From: Dokdonia sinensis
GTDB taxonomy: Bacteria > Bacteroidota > Bacteroidia > Flavobacteriales > Flavobacteriaceae
DNA: 64,000 bases
NCBI RefSeq assembly: GCF_003688895.1
Contig: NZ_REFV01000001.1
Location: forward strand, 227,503 to 291,502
Direction of reading: 5' to 3'
Both the position numbers and the translations under genes were made by a program. The notes below the pieces were generated by a model, which did no database searches, was not told the origin of the DNA, and saw nothing but the letters and a program-made list of their open reading frames with translations. Below are positions 1 to 8,085 of the stretch, piece after piece (positions within the stretch are counted from its first letter, which is position 1; each line of letters opens with the position of its first letter).

Positions 1-99
1 TTATTGTTGCTTGTTGTAAAAATAAGTAGTTTTGTGCTGTAAAATTAACTCGATTAACACCTTAACATAGTCACAATATTTGTGCCAAAGTCACCAAAT

Positions 100-1578
100 A
101 TGGGGAAGAACTTAACAACTAGAAGTGAAGATTATTCTAAATGGTACAATGAGCTTGTCGTAAAGGCCGACCTTGCAGAAAATTCTGCCGTGCGCGGATG
201 TATGGTGATTAAACCTTATGGTTACGCCATTTGGGAAAAAATGCAGGCAGAGCTAGATCGTATGTTTAAGGAAACAGGACACGAGAATGCCTACTTCCCT
301 CTATTTGTCCCCAAAAGCCTTTTTGAAGCAGAAGAAAAAAATGCTGAAGGATTTGCAAAAGAATGTGCTGTAGTAACGCATTATCGTCTACAAAACGACC
401 CTGACAATCCAGGAAAACTCCGCGTAGACCCTGCAGCAAAACTTGAGGAGGAACTTGTTGTAAGACCTACGAGTGAAGCTATTATCTGGAATACATACAA
501 GGGGTGGATACAATCCTATAGAGACCTACCACTTCTTATTAACCAATGGGCCAATGTTGTGCGATGGGAGATGAGAACCCGACTTTTTCTTAGAACAGCA
601 GAGTTCCTTTGGCAAGAAGGGCATACCGCTCACGCCACAAAAGCCGAGGCACTTGAAGAAGCGCAACTTATGAATAGGGTCTATGCAGAATTTGCAGAAA
701 ATTTTCTCGCAATGCCTGTTATACAAGGAACCAAAACGGAAAGTGAACGATTTGCAGGAGCAGATGAGACTTACTGTATAGAAGCGCTTATGCAAGACGG
801 CAAAGCTCTTCAAGCAGGAACTTCACACTTTTTAGGGCAGAACTTTGCAAAAGCGTTTGACGTTAAGTTTACAAACAATCAAGGGAAACAAGATTTTGTA
901 TGGGCAACCTCTTGGGGCGTATCCACACGTCTTATGGGAGCTCTTATTATGACTCACAGTGATGATAATGGCCTTGTCCTCCCACCAAATCTCGCACCTC
1001 ATCAAGTTGTAATTGTCCCTATTTACAAAGGTCAGGAGCAGCTTGAAGCAATAAGCCAAGTAGCTAATGAAATTGTAAAAGATTTAAGAATGCGAGGTAT
1101 ATCTGTAAAATATGATAATAGAGATACACATAAGCCCGGTTGGAAATTTAATGAGTACGAACTTAAGGGTGTTCCTTTACGTATAGGTATAGGACCTAAA
1201 GATCTGGAAAAACGCACCGTAGAACTTGCTCGACGCGATACGCTTACAAAAGAATTTGTAGCAAAAGATGAAGTTGTAGATAGAGTTGCTTTACTTCTTC
1301 AGGAAATTCAAGAAGCACTTTACACAAAGGCAAAAAACTTTAGAGACTCTCACATCACTACCGTAAACACCTTTGATGAGTTTAAAGAGGTCCTAGAAAA
1401 TAAAACAGGATTTATAAGTGCGCACTGGGACGGAACGTCAGAGACTGAAGATAAGATTAAGGAGCTTACTAAAGCCACCATACGCTGCATCCCCATGGAT
1501 GCAGAACAAGAAGAAGGAACCTGCGTATATAGCGGGAAACCAAGCCCTCAGCGTGTGCTTTTTGCAAAGGCATATTAA
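100..1578 (+). CDS. proS: Prolyl-tRNA synthetase, archaeal/eukaryotic-type
   Basis: Class II aminoacyl-tRNA synthetase that charges tRNA-Pro in the cytoplasm. The 492-residue protein has the compact architecture without the bacterial editing insertion: catalytic core with the motif-2 stretch [10 protein letters not shown] near residue 135, an anticodon-binding domain ([11 protein letters not shown] onward) and a C-terminal domain ending in Tyr, which is typical of the archaeal-type enzyme. I chose the ATG at 100 ([16 protein letters not shown]) because this is where the family normally begins; an in-frame GTG at 82 would add six residues. The FAKAF inside the protein is family sequence and not a copy of the dispersed palindrome. 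It stands alone upstream of the tRNA-Glu pair. High confidence. Confidence 0.96.
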   Translation: MGKNLTTRSEDYSKWYNELVVKADLAENSAVRGCMVIKPYGYAIWEKMQAELDRMFKETGHENAYFPLFVPKSLFEAEEKNAEGFAKECAVVTHYRLQNDPDNPGKLRVDPAAKLEEELVVRPTSEAIIWNTYKGWIQSYRDLPLLINQWANVVRWEMRTRLFLRTAEFLWQEGHTAHATKAEALEEAQLMNRVYAEFAENFLAMPVIQGTKTESERFAGADETYCIEALMQDGKALQAGTSHFLGQNFAKAFDVKFTNNQGKQDFVWATSWGVSTRLMGALIMTHSDDNGLVLPPNLAPHQVVIVPIYKGQEQLEAISQVANEIVKDLRMRGISVKYDNRDTHKPGWKFNEYELKGVPLRIGIGPKDLEKRTVELARRDTLTKEFVAKDEVVDRVALLLQEIQEALYTKAKNFRDSHITTVNTFDEFKEVLENKTGFISAHWDGTSETEDKIKELTKATIRCIPMDAEQEEGTCVYSGKPSPQRVLFAKAY

Positions 1579-1603
1579 GTTTTAAAAAAAACTTTGTTCA
1601 GGG

Positions 1604-1634
1604 TTTGCGCCATTTAAAAATAGTTGTATTTTTG
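1604..1634 (+). promoter_or_regulatory. Bacteroidota promoter of the tRNA-Glu pair
   Basis: TTTG at 1604-1607 and TATTTTTG at 1627-1634 are separated by exactly 19 nt, matching the Bacteroidota sigma-A consensus (-33 TTTG, -7 TAnnTTTG). The predicted start of transcription is about 1641, some 20 nt before the first tRNA. It is the clearest promoter in the window. Confidence 0.8.
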
Positions 1635-1660
1635 CATCCGCAATTTGAGCAATTGTTCTA

Positions 1661-1732
1661 GGCCCGTTCGTCTATCGGCTAGGACGCATGGTTTTCATCC
1701 ATGTAAGAGGGGTTCGATTCCCCTACGGGCTA
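1661..1732 (+). tRNA. tRNA-Glu (UUC), copy 1
   Basis: A 72-nt cloverleaf: acceptor GGCCCGT pairs with ACGGGCT (with one G-T pair), the anticodon stem CATGG/CCATG holds the loop TTTTCAT with anticodon TTC, and the T arm is GGGG-TTCGATT-CCCC. The 3' CCA is not encoded. It decodes GAA/GAG and is identical to copy 2. Confidence 0.95.
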
Positions 1733-1779
1733 CTAAAATATTTCAGAAGAGGTATTTCTGATTTTTTAATTGTTCAAAT

Positions 1780-1851
1780 GGCCCGTTCGTCTATCGGCTA
1801 GGACGCATGGTTTTCATCCATGTAAGAGGGGTTCGATTCCCCTACGGGCTA
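1780..1851 (+). tRNA. tRNA-Glu (UUC), copy 2
   Basis: Base-for-base repeat of the tRNA-Glu gene 47 nt upstream, with the same TTC anticodon. No promoter is apparent in the short spacer, so both are probably cut from one transcript, possibly together with rpsT 36 nt downstream. Confidence 0.95.
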
Positions 1852-1887
1852 CAACTTTATTTATAAGTAAAAATTAATAACGAGAAG

Positions 1888-2136
1888 ATGGCAAATCACA
1901 AGTCAGCATTAAAGAGAATTAGAAATAGTGAGACAAAGCGTCTTAGAAACAAGTATCAGCATAAAACTACACGTAATGCTATAAAGAAGTTACGTGATGC
2001 AGATAAGAAAGAAGCAGAAGGATTGTTTCCTGCTGTTGTTTCTATGATCGATAAGCTTGCAAAGCGCAATATCATACATGATAATAAAGCTGCAAACTTA
2101 AAGTCTAAGCTAGCTAAGCACGTAGCTGCTCTTTAA
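1888..2136 (+). CDS. rpsT: 30S ribosomal protein S20
   Basis: An 82-residue, very basic protein, of the usual S20 length and sequence ([21 protein letters not shown] at the start, a Lys/Arg-rich helical core, [19 protein letters not shown] at the end). It binds 16S rRNA during early assembly of the small subunit. It follows the tRNA-Glu pair closely on the same strand and is followed by two hairpin terminators. Confidence 0.97.
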   Translation: MANHKSALKRIRNSETKRLRNKYQHKTTRNAIKKLRDADKKEAEGLFPAVVSMIDKLAKRNIIHDNKAANLKSKLAKHVAAL

Positions 2137-2161
2137 GAGAATGTTTTAAAGATTTAAAAGG

Positions 2162-2190
2162 ACTTCTACTCTAACGTAGAAGTTTTTTTG
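2162..2190 (+). terminator. Intrinsic terminator after rpsT
   Basis: The 8-bp stem ACTTCTAC/GTAGAAGT (2162-2169 with 2176-2183) is followed by a T run, 25 nt after the rpsT stop codon. Confidence 0.85.
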
Positions 2191-2214
2191 TTGGTTAAAC
2201 TTTATGTTTTAGAG

Positions 2215-2243
2215 ACTCCCTGCGTTCATCAGGGAGTTTTTTT
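2215..2243 (+). terminator. Second intrinsic terminator after rpsT
   Basis: The 8-bp stem ACTCCCTG/CAGGGAGT (2215-2222 with 2230-2237) is followed by seven T. It lies directly before the first copy of the dispersed palindrome. Two terminators in series would fit a strongly transcribed tRNA/ribosomal protein unit. Confidence 0.8.
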
Positions 2244-2246
2244 ATG

Positions 2247-2262
2247 CGCTTTCGCGAAAGCG
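2247..2262. repeat. Dispersed palindrome copy, intergenic
   Basis: Perfect CGCTTTCGCGAAAGCG, just after the double terminator of rpsT. The rest of 2263-2571 shows no gene, promoter or RNA that I can support. Confidence 0.95.
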
Positions 2263-2571
2263 ACCTAAACATCTTGTACAAATAAAACTCATCTTATCAT
2301 AAGACTACAAGATCTAAACAGCACACTGTAAACCACTACAGTGACGATATATCCCACACGCAAAGAATTCCAGCCAGAAGTTTACCCCTACTCACAAAAG
2401 TGTCTGAGTCAAAAGAAAATGCTCTCAGGAAATAAAAACGACCGAAAGTGCGATCTTAATTAACGCCTTGGCTTTTAGAAATTAGGCATCGCTGGTGGAG
2501 GAGTTTTAAGGGCTTTTGCAATATTAATTTTAGAAAAGCTCGTTTGTTTTTGCGGGCTTATTTTATGAGTT

Positions 2572-2593
2572 ATATAACGTGTTGTGCCCAGTG
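2572..2593. repeat. Left inverted repeat of the MmeI-like cassette
   Basis: A 22-nt sequence containing ATAACGTGTTGTGCCCA. Its reverse complement matches 5385-5406 at 20 of 22 positions. It begins 2 nt beyond the stop codon of the restriction-modification gene. The overlapping bases 2570-2579 (GTTATATAAC) are themselves palindromic. Confidence 0.8.
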
Positions 2594-2595
2594 TT

Positions 2596-5331
2596 TTATT
2601 TCTTTTTCTTTGTTTTCTTTTCGTTCAATAATGGTTCTGTATATTGATTGTACAAGTCAAATAAATATTCGATTCGAGCAGTTTCATTTGTAAAAGCTTG
2701 TGGTCTGTAACATAAATCAACAGCTTTGTCTAATGCCTGATGTGCTTTTATTAACTTTGGTGGCATTGATAAATGATGATATAAATCTGCTAAACTGCTA
2801 TCAGGAAATTGTGCTCTAACGTCTAAAACTTTTTGTGCTTTTTCCTCAACTTTCTTCTTGTTCTTTTCGCTTACTTCTTTTGCCCAAGGATAATTATTAT
2901 AAACTAAATCTTTTGAATATCTAAAATCACTTTTTAACCGACCACAAGTATATTTTACCCAAGTCATATGCATTTCACTCATTAACACACCAAAGTTGTA
3001 AAGTGTCCCATCTGGTACAATATGACAACTGTTACTTGCGATATTGTTTTTCGTGAAAAATCCCATTGGGATATATTTTCTATTTTCAGATGATGTGCTT
3101 GGAATTAAAATGTATGAATCGGGATTCTTTCTGTCTCTAAATAGAGTAGGTCTAATTGCGTGTTTTTGCGTAGAACTCGCAACACTTGCCAATCTAAACT
3201 CTTTTACAGCTTCAACACGCTCTAAAACTATTGGCATTTTCCTTAATTCATTTGGGTTAATATTCTCTAACCACAAACACCAACGGTTTTTATTGTTTAA
3301 AAACTCTCTTGCACTTATTAGCGGTAAAACATAAGGTTTTGCTTTTGGTTCTTTTAGCAAAAATTCTTCTTTTTCACTATCTTCAATAATCAAGTTGCCT
3401 CCATCTAAAGGCATATTACCAAATGACATTTTTGGAACAGTACAAATTGGTTGGCTTCTTCTTTCAATAATTAAATCCTCTGCATTTGCTAAATAAGGAT
3501 TTATGTTTTTTACTGAAATTTCAGAAGGTTCCCCTTTAATGTCTAAATACGTAAATAACTTTTTGTCTTTTGTATCAAAATTTGCGTAACCAATTATTAC
3601 ACAATAAACTGCCGCTTTTCCTTTTGCTTCATTACTCCATTTAAAAGTGGTATGCGCAAAATGAATTTTAATACCTAGCTTATTTATCATTTCGCCCCAA
3701 AGTACACTTACTTGCTCTCCTTGAGTAACTGAATTTGTAGATACAAAAGCAGTTTTTATATTAGTGTCTTGTATGTATTGTGCTGCTTTGTAATACCAAG
3801 CAGAAACATAATCTAATATTTTACCATTTTTAACTCCATTGAAAATATTTGCCATATCTTCTCTTTGGATTTTGTCTAATAACTTAGAACCAATAAAAGG
3901 TGGATTTCCAATGATGTAAGAAAGTTCATTTTTAGAAACTATATCTTCCCAATTTGTTTGTAGAGAATTTGCGTGTACAATTTTTGCTGCCTTTTTTAAT
4001 GGTAACCGTGCAAAGTATTGCCCAAATTCTTCTGAAACAAGCATATTCATTTGGTGGTCAATTAACCACATTGCTACTTCTGCTATTTTTGCTGCAAATT
4101 CGTCATATTCAATACCATAAAATTGGTCTACGTCTAACCAAAGAATAGAAGAAACGTCAAGAACTTGTTCGCCTTTTTTGAATAGTTCACGTAAAATGTC
4201 AATTTCTAACAGTCTTAGTTCTCTATAAGTAATGATTAAGAAATTTCCGCTACCACAAGCAGGGTCAAGAAATTTTAAAGTGGATAGTTTGTGATGAAAC
4301 TCCTTTAGTTTTTTTGTACTTGATTTTACTTTTTCAAATTCTTCTCTTAACTCGTCAAGAAAAAGTGGTTTAATGAGTTTAAAGATGTTTTTTTCTGAAG
4401 TATAATGCGCGCCTAAATTTCTTCGTTCTTCTGGGTTCATAACACTTTGAAAAAGCGAACCAAAAATTGCTGGTGATATTTTTCCCCAATCTAAACCACA
4501 CGCTTCTAATAAGATACTTCGCATTTTAGAATTGAAAGAGGCAATGGGCAGAAACTCTTCGAATAATTTACCATTTACATAGGGAAATTGATTTAAATGG
4601 TCGTCTAAGTTTTTAAGACGTTTTTCTTTTGGTGTATTTAATACTTGAAAAAACTGAGCCATTAGTGCTCCTACATCACTTCCATCTTCATTTGTTTTTT
4701 GGTCTAAAAACTCCTTAAAAATATCTTTCTCAAAAATACTTGTATCATCTGCAAAAAGTATGAAGAGTAAACGAACCAAATAAACTTCTAAATGATGACC
4801 TTCATAACCAAACTCTTCGAGTTGGTCGTGAAGTTTTCCCATTAATTCAGCTGCTTTTATATTTACAGGGTCTTCTTCTTTAAAAGTTCTTTTTTGATAC
4901 CCTGCGATAAATCCAAAAAGCTTCACATTTTTATAAAGTTCGGAAACGTGAAATTCGTGTTCTGTCTTTTCGTCTAGGTCAAATAGTTTGATTTTATCAA
5001 AATCAGAAACTAAAATGTATTTTGGCAATTCGTGTTCTTTTAGTCCAGGGAAATAATCTGTTGCTTGCTCAAAAGCTTTGTCTAAACTTCTTCCTTTTGA
5101 TTTATGTTCAACAAGTAAAGTTCCTTTCCAAAATAGGTCGATAAAGCCTTGATTTCCACTTAATTTTTTGACAGGTTCTTCAAATGTAGCAACTCGCCTG
5201 CGTGATATTCCAAAAACGTTGAAAAAGTCATTCCAAAAACTATCTTTTTCTGCTCTTTCCTTTGTTTCGTTCGCCCATTCATTTGAGAATTTTAATGCTC
5301 TATCTTTTATTTCATTCCAGCTTAATGCCAT
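2596..5331 (-). CDS. MmeI-like type IIL restriction-modification enzyme (DNA methyltransferase-endonuclease fusion)
   Basis: A 911-residue single-chain enzyme, close to MmeI in length (about 919). Domains in order: an N-terminal nuclease with a perfect D65-X9-E75-H-K77 (D-X9-EXK) catalytic motif, a helical linker, an adenine methyltransferase with motif I DPACGSGNFL and motif IV NPPFIG, then a C-terminal target recognition region. Enzymes of this family recognise a short asymmetric site, methylate adenine on one strand and cut about 20 nt away, so one gene gives both restriction and protection. Very AT-rich codon use with many Lys/Asn/Ile, and flanking inverted repeats, suggest recent horizontal gain. 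No partner restriction or antitoxin gene is next to it. The specificity cannot be read from sequence alone. Confidence 0.9.
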   Translation of the reverse strand: MALSWNEIKDRALKFSNEWANETKERAEKDSFWNDFFNVFGISRRRVATFEEPVKKLSGNQGFIDLFWKGTLLVEHKSKGRSLDKAFEQATDYFPGLKEHELPKYILVSDFDKIKLFDLDEKTEHEFHVSELYKNVKLFGFIAGYQKRTFKEEDPVNIKAAELMGKLHDQLEEFGYEGHHLEVYLVRLLFILFADDTSIFEKDIFKEFLDQKTNEDGSDVGALMAQFFQVLNTPKEKRLKNLDDHLNQFPYVNGKLFEEFLPIASFNSKMRSILLEACGLDWGKISPAIFGSLFQSVMNPEERRNLGAHYTSEKNIFKLIKPLFLDELREEFEKVKSSTKKLKEFHHKLSTLKFLDPACGSGNFLIITYRELRLLEIDILRELFKKGEQVLDVSSILWLDVDQFYGIEYDEFAAKIAEVAMWLIDHQMNMLVSEEFGQYFARLPLKKAAKIVHANSLQTNWEDIVSKNELSYIIGNPPFIGSKLLDKIQREDMANIFNGVKNGKILDYVSAWYYKAAQYIQDTNIKTAFVSTNSVTQGEQVSVLWGEMINKLGIKIHFAHTTFKWSNEAKGKAAVYCVIIGYANFDTKDKKLFTYLDIKGEPSEISVKNINPYLANAEDLIIERRSQPICTVPKMSFGNMPLDGGNLIIEDSEKEEFLLKEPKAKPYVLPLISAREFLNNKNRWCLWLENINPNELRKMPIVLERVEAVKEFRLASVASSTQKHAIRPTLFRDRKNPDSYILIPSTSSENRKYIPMGFFTKNNIASNSCHIVPDGTLYNFGVLMSEMHMTWVKYTCGRLKSDFRYSKDLVYNNYPWAKEVSEKNKKKVEEKAQKVLDVRAQFPDSSLADLYHHLSMPPKLIKAHQALDKAVDLCYRPQAFTNETARIEYLFDLYNQYTEPLLNEKKTKKKK

Positions 5332-5384
5332 TCAGTTATTTTCTTTTTTTAGTTCGTTTTTTTCTCGATTTTGGTTTTTTCCGA

Positions 5385-5406
5385 CATTGGGCACAACTCG
5401 TTATAT
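5385..5406. repeat. Right inverted repeat of the MmeI-like cassette
   Basis: Sequence containing TTGGGCACAACTCGTTATAT, the inverted partner of 2572-2593 (20/22), 54 nt upstream of the gene's start. Just outside it, GTTAT-ATG-ATAAC is a small palindrome. The rest of the gap to 5560 holds a short hairpin (TATCCT/AGGATA, 5426-5446) and a direct repeat ATCGTCGATAT (5417 and 5461), both of unknown meaning. Confidence 0.75.
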
Positions 5407-5560
5407 GATAACTTTTATCGTCGATATATCCTAAAATTCTCAGGATAACGATGGATTATGATCGTCGATATCCCGTAAAGATAAATCATTTACCGAAAGG
5501 TTCAGAAAAGTTCATTTCCAGCTGCTATTTATATATTTGGCATAAAAACAACCATAAACC

Positions 5561-6028
5561 ATGAAGACCTCGCAAGCCATTGCTATACAACTTAAAACTA
5601 TTTATAACGGCGGCAATATGACTGGCGTTGCAATGAAGGAAGTGTTAGACGATATTACTTGGCAAGAAGCTACTCACTCACTGTATGACTGCAATACTAT
5701 CGGGACGCTTTTATATCACACTCAATACTATATCAGAATTATAAGTCAAGTATTAAAAGGCGGACCTTTAGAAGGAAATGACGCGCTTAGTTTTGACCAT
5801 CCTCCTATTGCTTCGGCAGCAGAATGGGCTGTGCTTAAGAAAACTGTATTTCGTGAAATAGAAGAAATGGCAATTCTAATCCAACAACTTCCTGAAAAAA
5901 GACTCTGGGAAGATTTTGCTGGAGGAAAATATGGGAATTACTATCGCAACCTCCACGGCGTTTTAGAGCACACGACGTATCATTTAGGACAAATGGCATT
6001 ACTTAAAAAAATAATAAGACAACAATAA
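5561..6028 (+). CDS. DinB-superfamily protein
   Basis: A 155-residue, mostly helical protein. It has the DinB/YfiT-type metal triad: one His after the second helix (H53 in LYHTQYY) and the C-terminal pair H137 and H141 in EHTTYHLGQMALL. Members form four-helix bundles binding a divalent metal; known ones include thiol-dependent transferases and hydrolases, but most have no assigned reaction. No signal peptide, so cytoplasmic. It is a single gene lying between the restriction cassette and the regulator. The family call is good; the function is unknown. Confidence 0.75.
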   Translation: MKTSQAIAIQLKTIYNGGNMTGVAMKEVLDDITWQEATHSLYDCNTIGTLLYHTQYYIRIISQVLKGGPLEGNDALSFDHPPIASAAEWAVLKKTVFREIEEMAILIQQLPEKRLWEDFAGGKYGNYYRNLHGVLEHTTYHLGQMALLKKIIRQQ

Positions 6029-6331
6029 CTCAGGTATTAGTCCCACCACATAATCCTTAAAATCCCCCGAAATATTAGGAATGCAGCGGGACACTAAAAA
6101 CCTTAAAATCACAATTGCCGCTTCTACTTTGTCCGTATCTCATTATTATCACAAAACTACTTTTCTTCATTCATATAAATTGTTTAAAGAGAAACACAAG
6201 GACTACTCGTGCACTACTCACTTACTACGCAAAATATTAACTCGCTCATATACAGTGTTTTAAAAATACTAGTTGCTACCAGCTGAACGCGTACTATCCC
6301 AAGAAACTTTTACTTTTACAAAAAACACATA

Positions 6332-7921
6332 ATGCTAAGAAAAATCTTTTCCGTCATTTTAATTGTTTTTAGTCTCACTAGCTACGCACAAGACGACGAA
6401 GATTGGGTTGTGCGCATTTTAGATTCGGTTGAGAACTATTATATCCAAACGGATATTGCGCAATCACAAAAATTACTTTCCAGCACAGGTCTTGACACCG
6501 TCCAAGAAGACCGTATAGACGTTGCTCGATATTACAAGCTACTCGCCTACTCCCATTCTAATGTTGAAGGAAAAACGGAGGATTTTTATAGCAATATGAA
6601 TAAAGCAATTAGGATAGCCAGTATTCTTGAAGATAATGACTTATTAGGAGAGCTATATTATAATCTTGCTTTAGGACAAAAAGAGCTGGGGTTACTAGAT
6701 CTTGCCAAAGATAATATCGCAAAGGCAACGCAGTATTTTAAAAAATCTACAGACCCTACAGGTGTTCTCCATATGCTTTCTTTTAAAGCAGAGCTTTTGT
6801 ACGAAGAAGCATTATATCAAGAAAGCATCAATCTTCTTCTTGAAAACAAGGAACAACTCATAAAGAACGAAGATTCCTATCTGGAAATCAATATGAATGT
6901 CTTTTTATCAGAAAATCACTTAGAATTAAACAATATAGATTCTGCCCTCTACTATTATGAAGAAGTAAAGCGTGTGGACCTTTCACAAAAAAGTCCAGAT
7001 GAGGTCGCTTATTACGGAGATTTAAAAGCATACTACACTACGCTATTGAGCTATGATATTGCTGGAGTACTATCAGAGAGAGAAGTGCTTACTAACGAAA
7101 GCTTCATTGTAAGCATTTTGAACGAACCAAAACCGGATGATATTAGACTACAAGAAAATTATTACAATATCGCTTCAAAATATTATTTAAAAAAGGGTAA
7201 CAAAGAACTTCACGCGCTGTACAATGATTCACTTATAACTTTTGTGAAAGAAAATGCAGTACAGGGCTCCAAATTTATGGAAGAGAGTAATAAATTAGTT
7301 TTAGATTATGATGACACATTAAAACGAGAATCTTCTCTAAAAAATCGTTTACTCATTTTATTGGCATTTTTAATAGCCGGGATATCTTTAACCATTTTTC
7401 TACTTAAAAGAAAAAATAAAAAAAATAAAGCTTTACAGAAAACGTATAAAAGTAAAGTAGCCTCTTTATCAGAATTAGAAAAGAATAACGAAAGACTCAA
7501 GGCTAATATGCTCGGTTTAAAAAAATATATTGCGCAACTTAAAAAAGAAACTCAAAACCTATCCAATATCTCAAATATTCAAGAACAGAATGAAAAGATT
7601 AAAGAGCTTCACAATAATGTAAAATTGAGTGAACACAACCTCTTTGGTAATGATAAGAACCATTTAGAAATCATAAATGAACTTAACGCTCCATTTTTCT
7701 CAAGACTTAGCAATGAGTTTCCAGACTTGAACGATAAGGACAAACTTATATGCTATTTTGTAAGTATGGGTTTTAAGAATACAGACATAGCCACATTTAT
7801 GAATGCTTCTGTCAGATCTATAGAAAGTCAACGATACAGGATTTCTAAAAAGATGGAAATTATTAAACAAACTAATTTAAAAAGTTTCCTTACTGATTAT
7901 AGAAGCACAATTAGCGGTTAA
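6332..7921 (+). CDS. TPR membrane regulator with C-terminal LuxR-type HTH
   Basis: A 529-residue protein. Residues 1-19 form a signal peptide (ends SYAQ). About 60-310 are tetratricopeptide-like helical repeats predicted to lie in the periplasm. About 340-358 is one membrane span (LLILLAFLIAGISLTIFLL), followed by a Lys/Glu-rich coiled coil to about 430. Residues 460-529 are a LuxR/GerE-type helix-turn-helix (DKLICYFVSMGFKNTDIA, then SVRSIESQRYRISKKM). This is a common Bacteroidota one-component design in which a periplasmic sensor is linked straight to a DNA-binding domain. The 6029-6331 gap before it holds no gene I can support; a 60-codon frame at 6081 looks random. Targets are unknown. 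Confidence 0.82.
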   Translation: MLRKIFSVILIVFSLTSYAQDDEDWVVRILDSVENYYIQTDIAQSQKLLSSTGLDTVQEDRIDVARYYKLLAYSHSNVEGKTEDFYSNMNKAIRIASILEDNDLLGELYYNLALGQKELGLLDLAKDNIAKATQYFKKSTDPTGVLHMLSFKAELLYEEALYQESINLLLENKEQLIKNEDSYLEINMNVFLSENHLELNNIDSALYYYEEVKRVDLSQKSPDEVAYYGDLKAYYTTLLSYDIAGVLSEREVLTNESFIVSILNEPKPDDIRLQENYYNIASKYYLKKGNKELHALYNDSLITFVKENAVQGSKFMEESNKLVLDYDDTLKRESSLKNRLLILLAFLIAGISLTIFLLKRKNKKNKALQKTYKSKVASLSELEKNNERLKANMLGLKKYIAQLKKETQNLSNISNIQEQNEKIKELHNNVKLSEHNLFGNDKNHLEIINELNAPFFSRLSNEFPDLNDKDKLICYFVSMGFKNTDIATFMNASVRSIESQRYRISKKMEIIKQTNLKSFLTDYRSTISG

Positions 7922-8029
7922 AAAAAGGACTTGTACTATTCGTGACTCTTAAGGATGAATAAAAGTGATTGTCATACTACTAAAATTCTTGCCTTATAAT
8001 TCCTATCTATCTCAAAAGTCTTACAAAAA

Positions 8030-8058
8030 AAGCCCTATGACCAAAAGTCATAGGGCTT
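8030..8058. terminator. Bidirectional terminator between convergent genes
   Basis: A 12-bp stem, AAGCCCTATGAC/GTCATAGGGCTT, with A-rich sequence on the left and a short loop. It lies between the ends of the LuxR-type regulator and the T9SS protein and could serve both. Confidence 0.8.
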
Positions 8059-8085
8059 ACAGGATAATAATTAAGGGTGATATTC

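Noticed and set aside
840-870. FAKAF in proS as a palindrome copy
   Set aside because: The DNA there (TTTGCAAAAGCGTTT) is not palindromic in the required way, and the residues are family sequence.
2459-2500. Integron attC site near TAACGCC...TTAGGC
   Set aside because: The stretch is too short and lacks paired RYYYAAC and GTTRRRY cores; no integrase is seen.
6081-6263. 60-codon frame before the LuxR-type regulator
   Set aside because: Random-looking composition and no recognisable start region; treated as non-coding.
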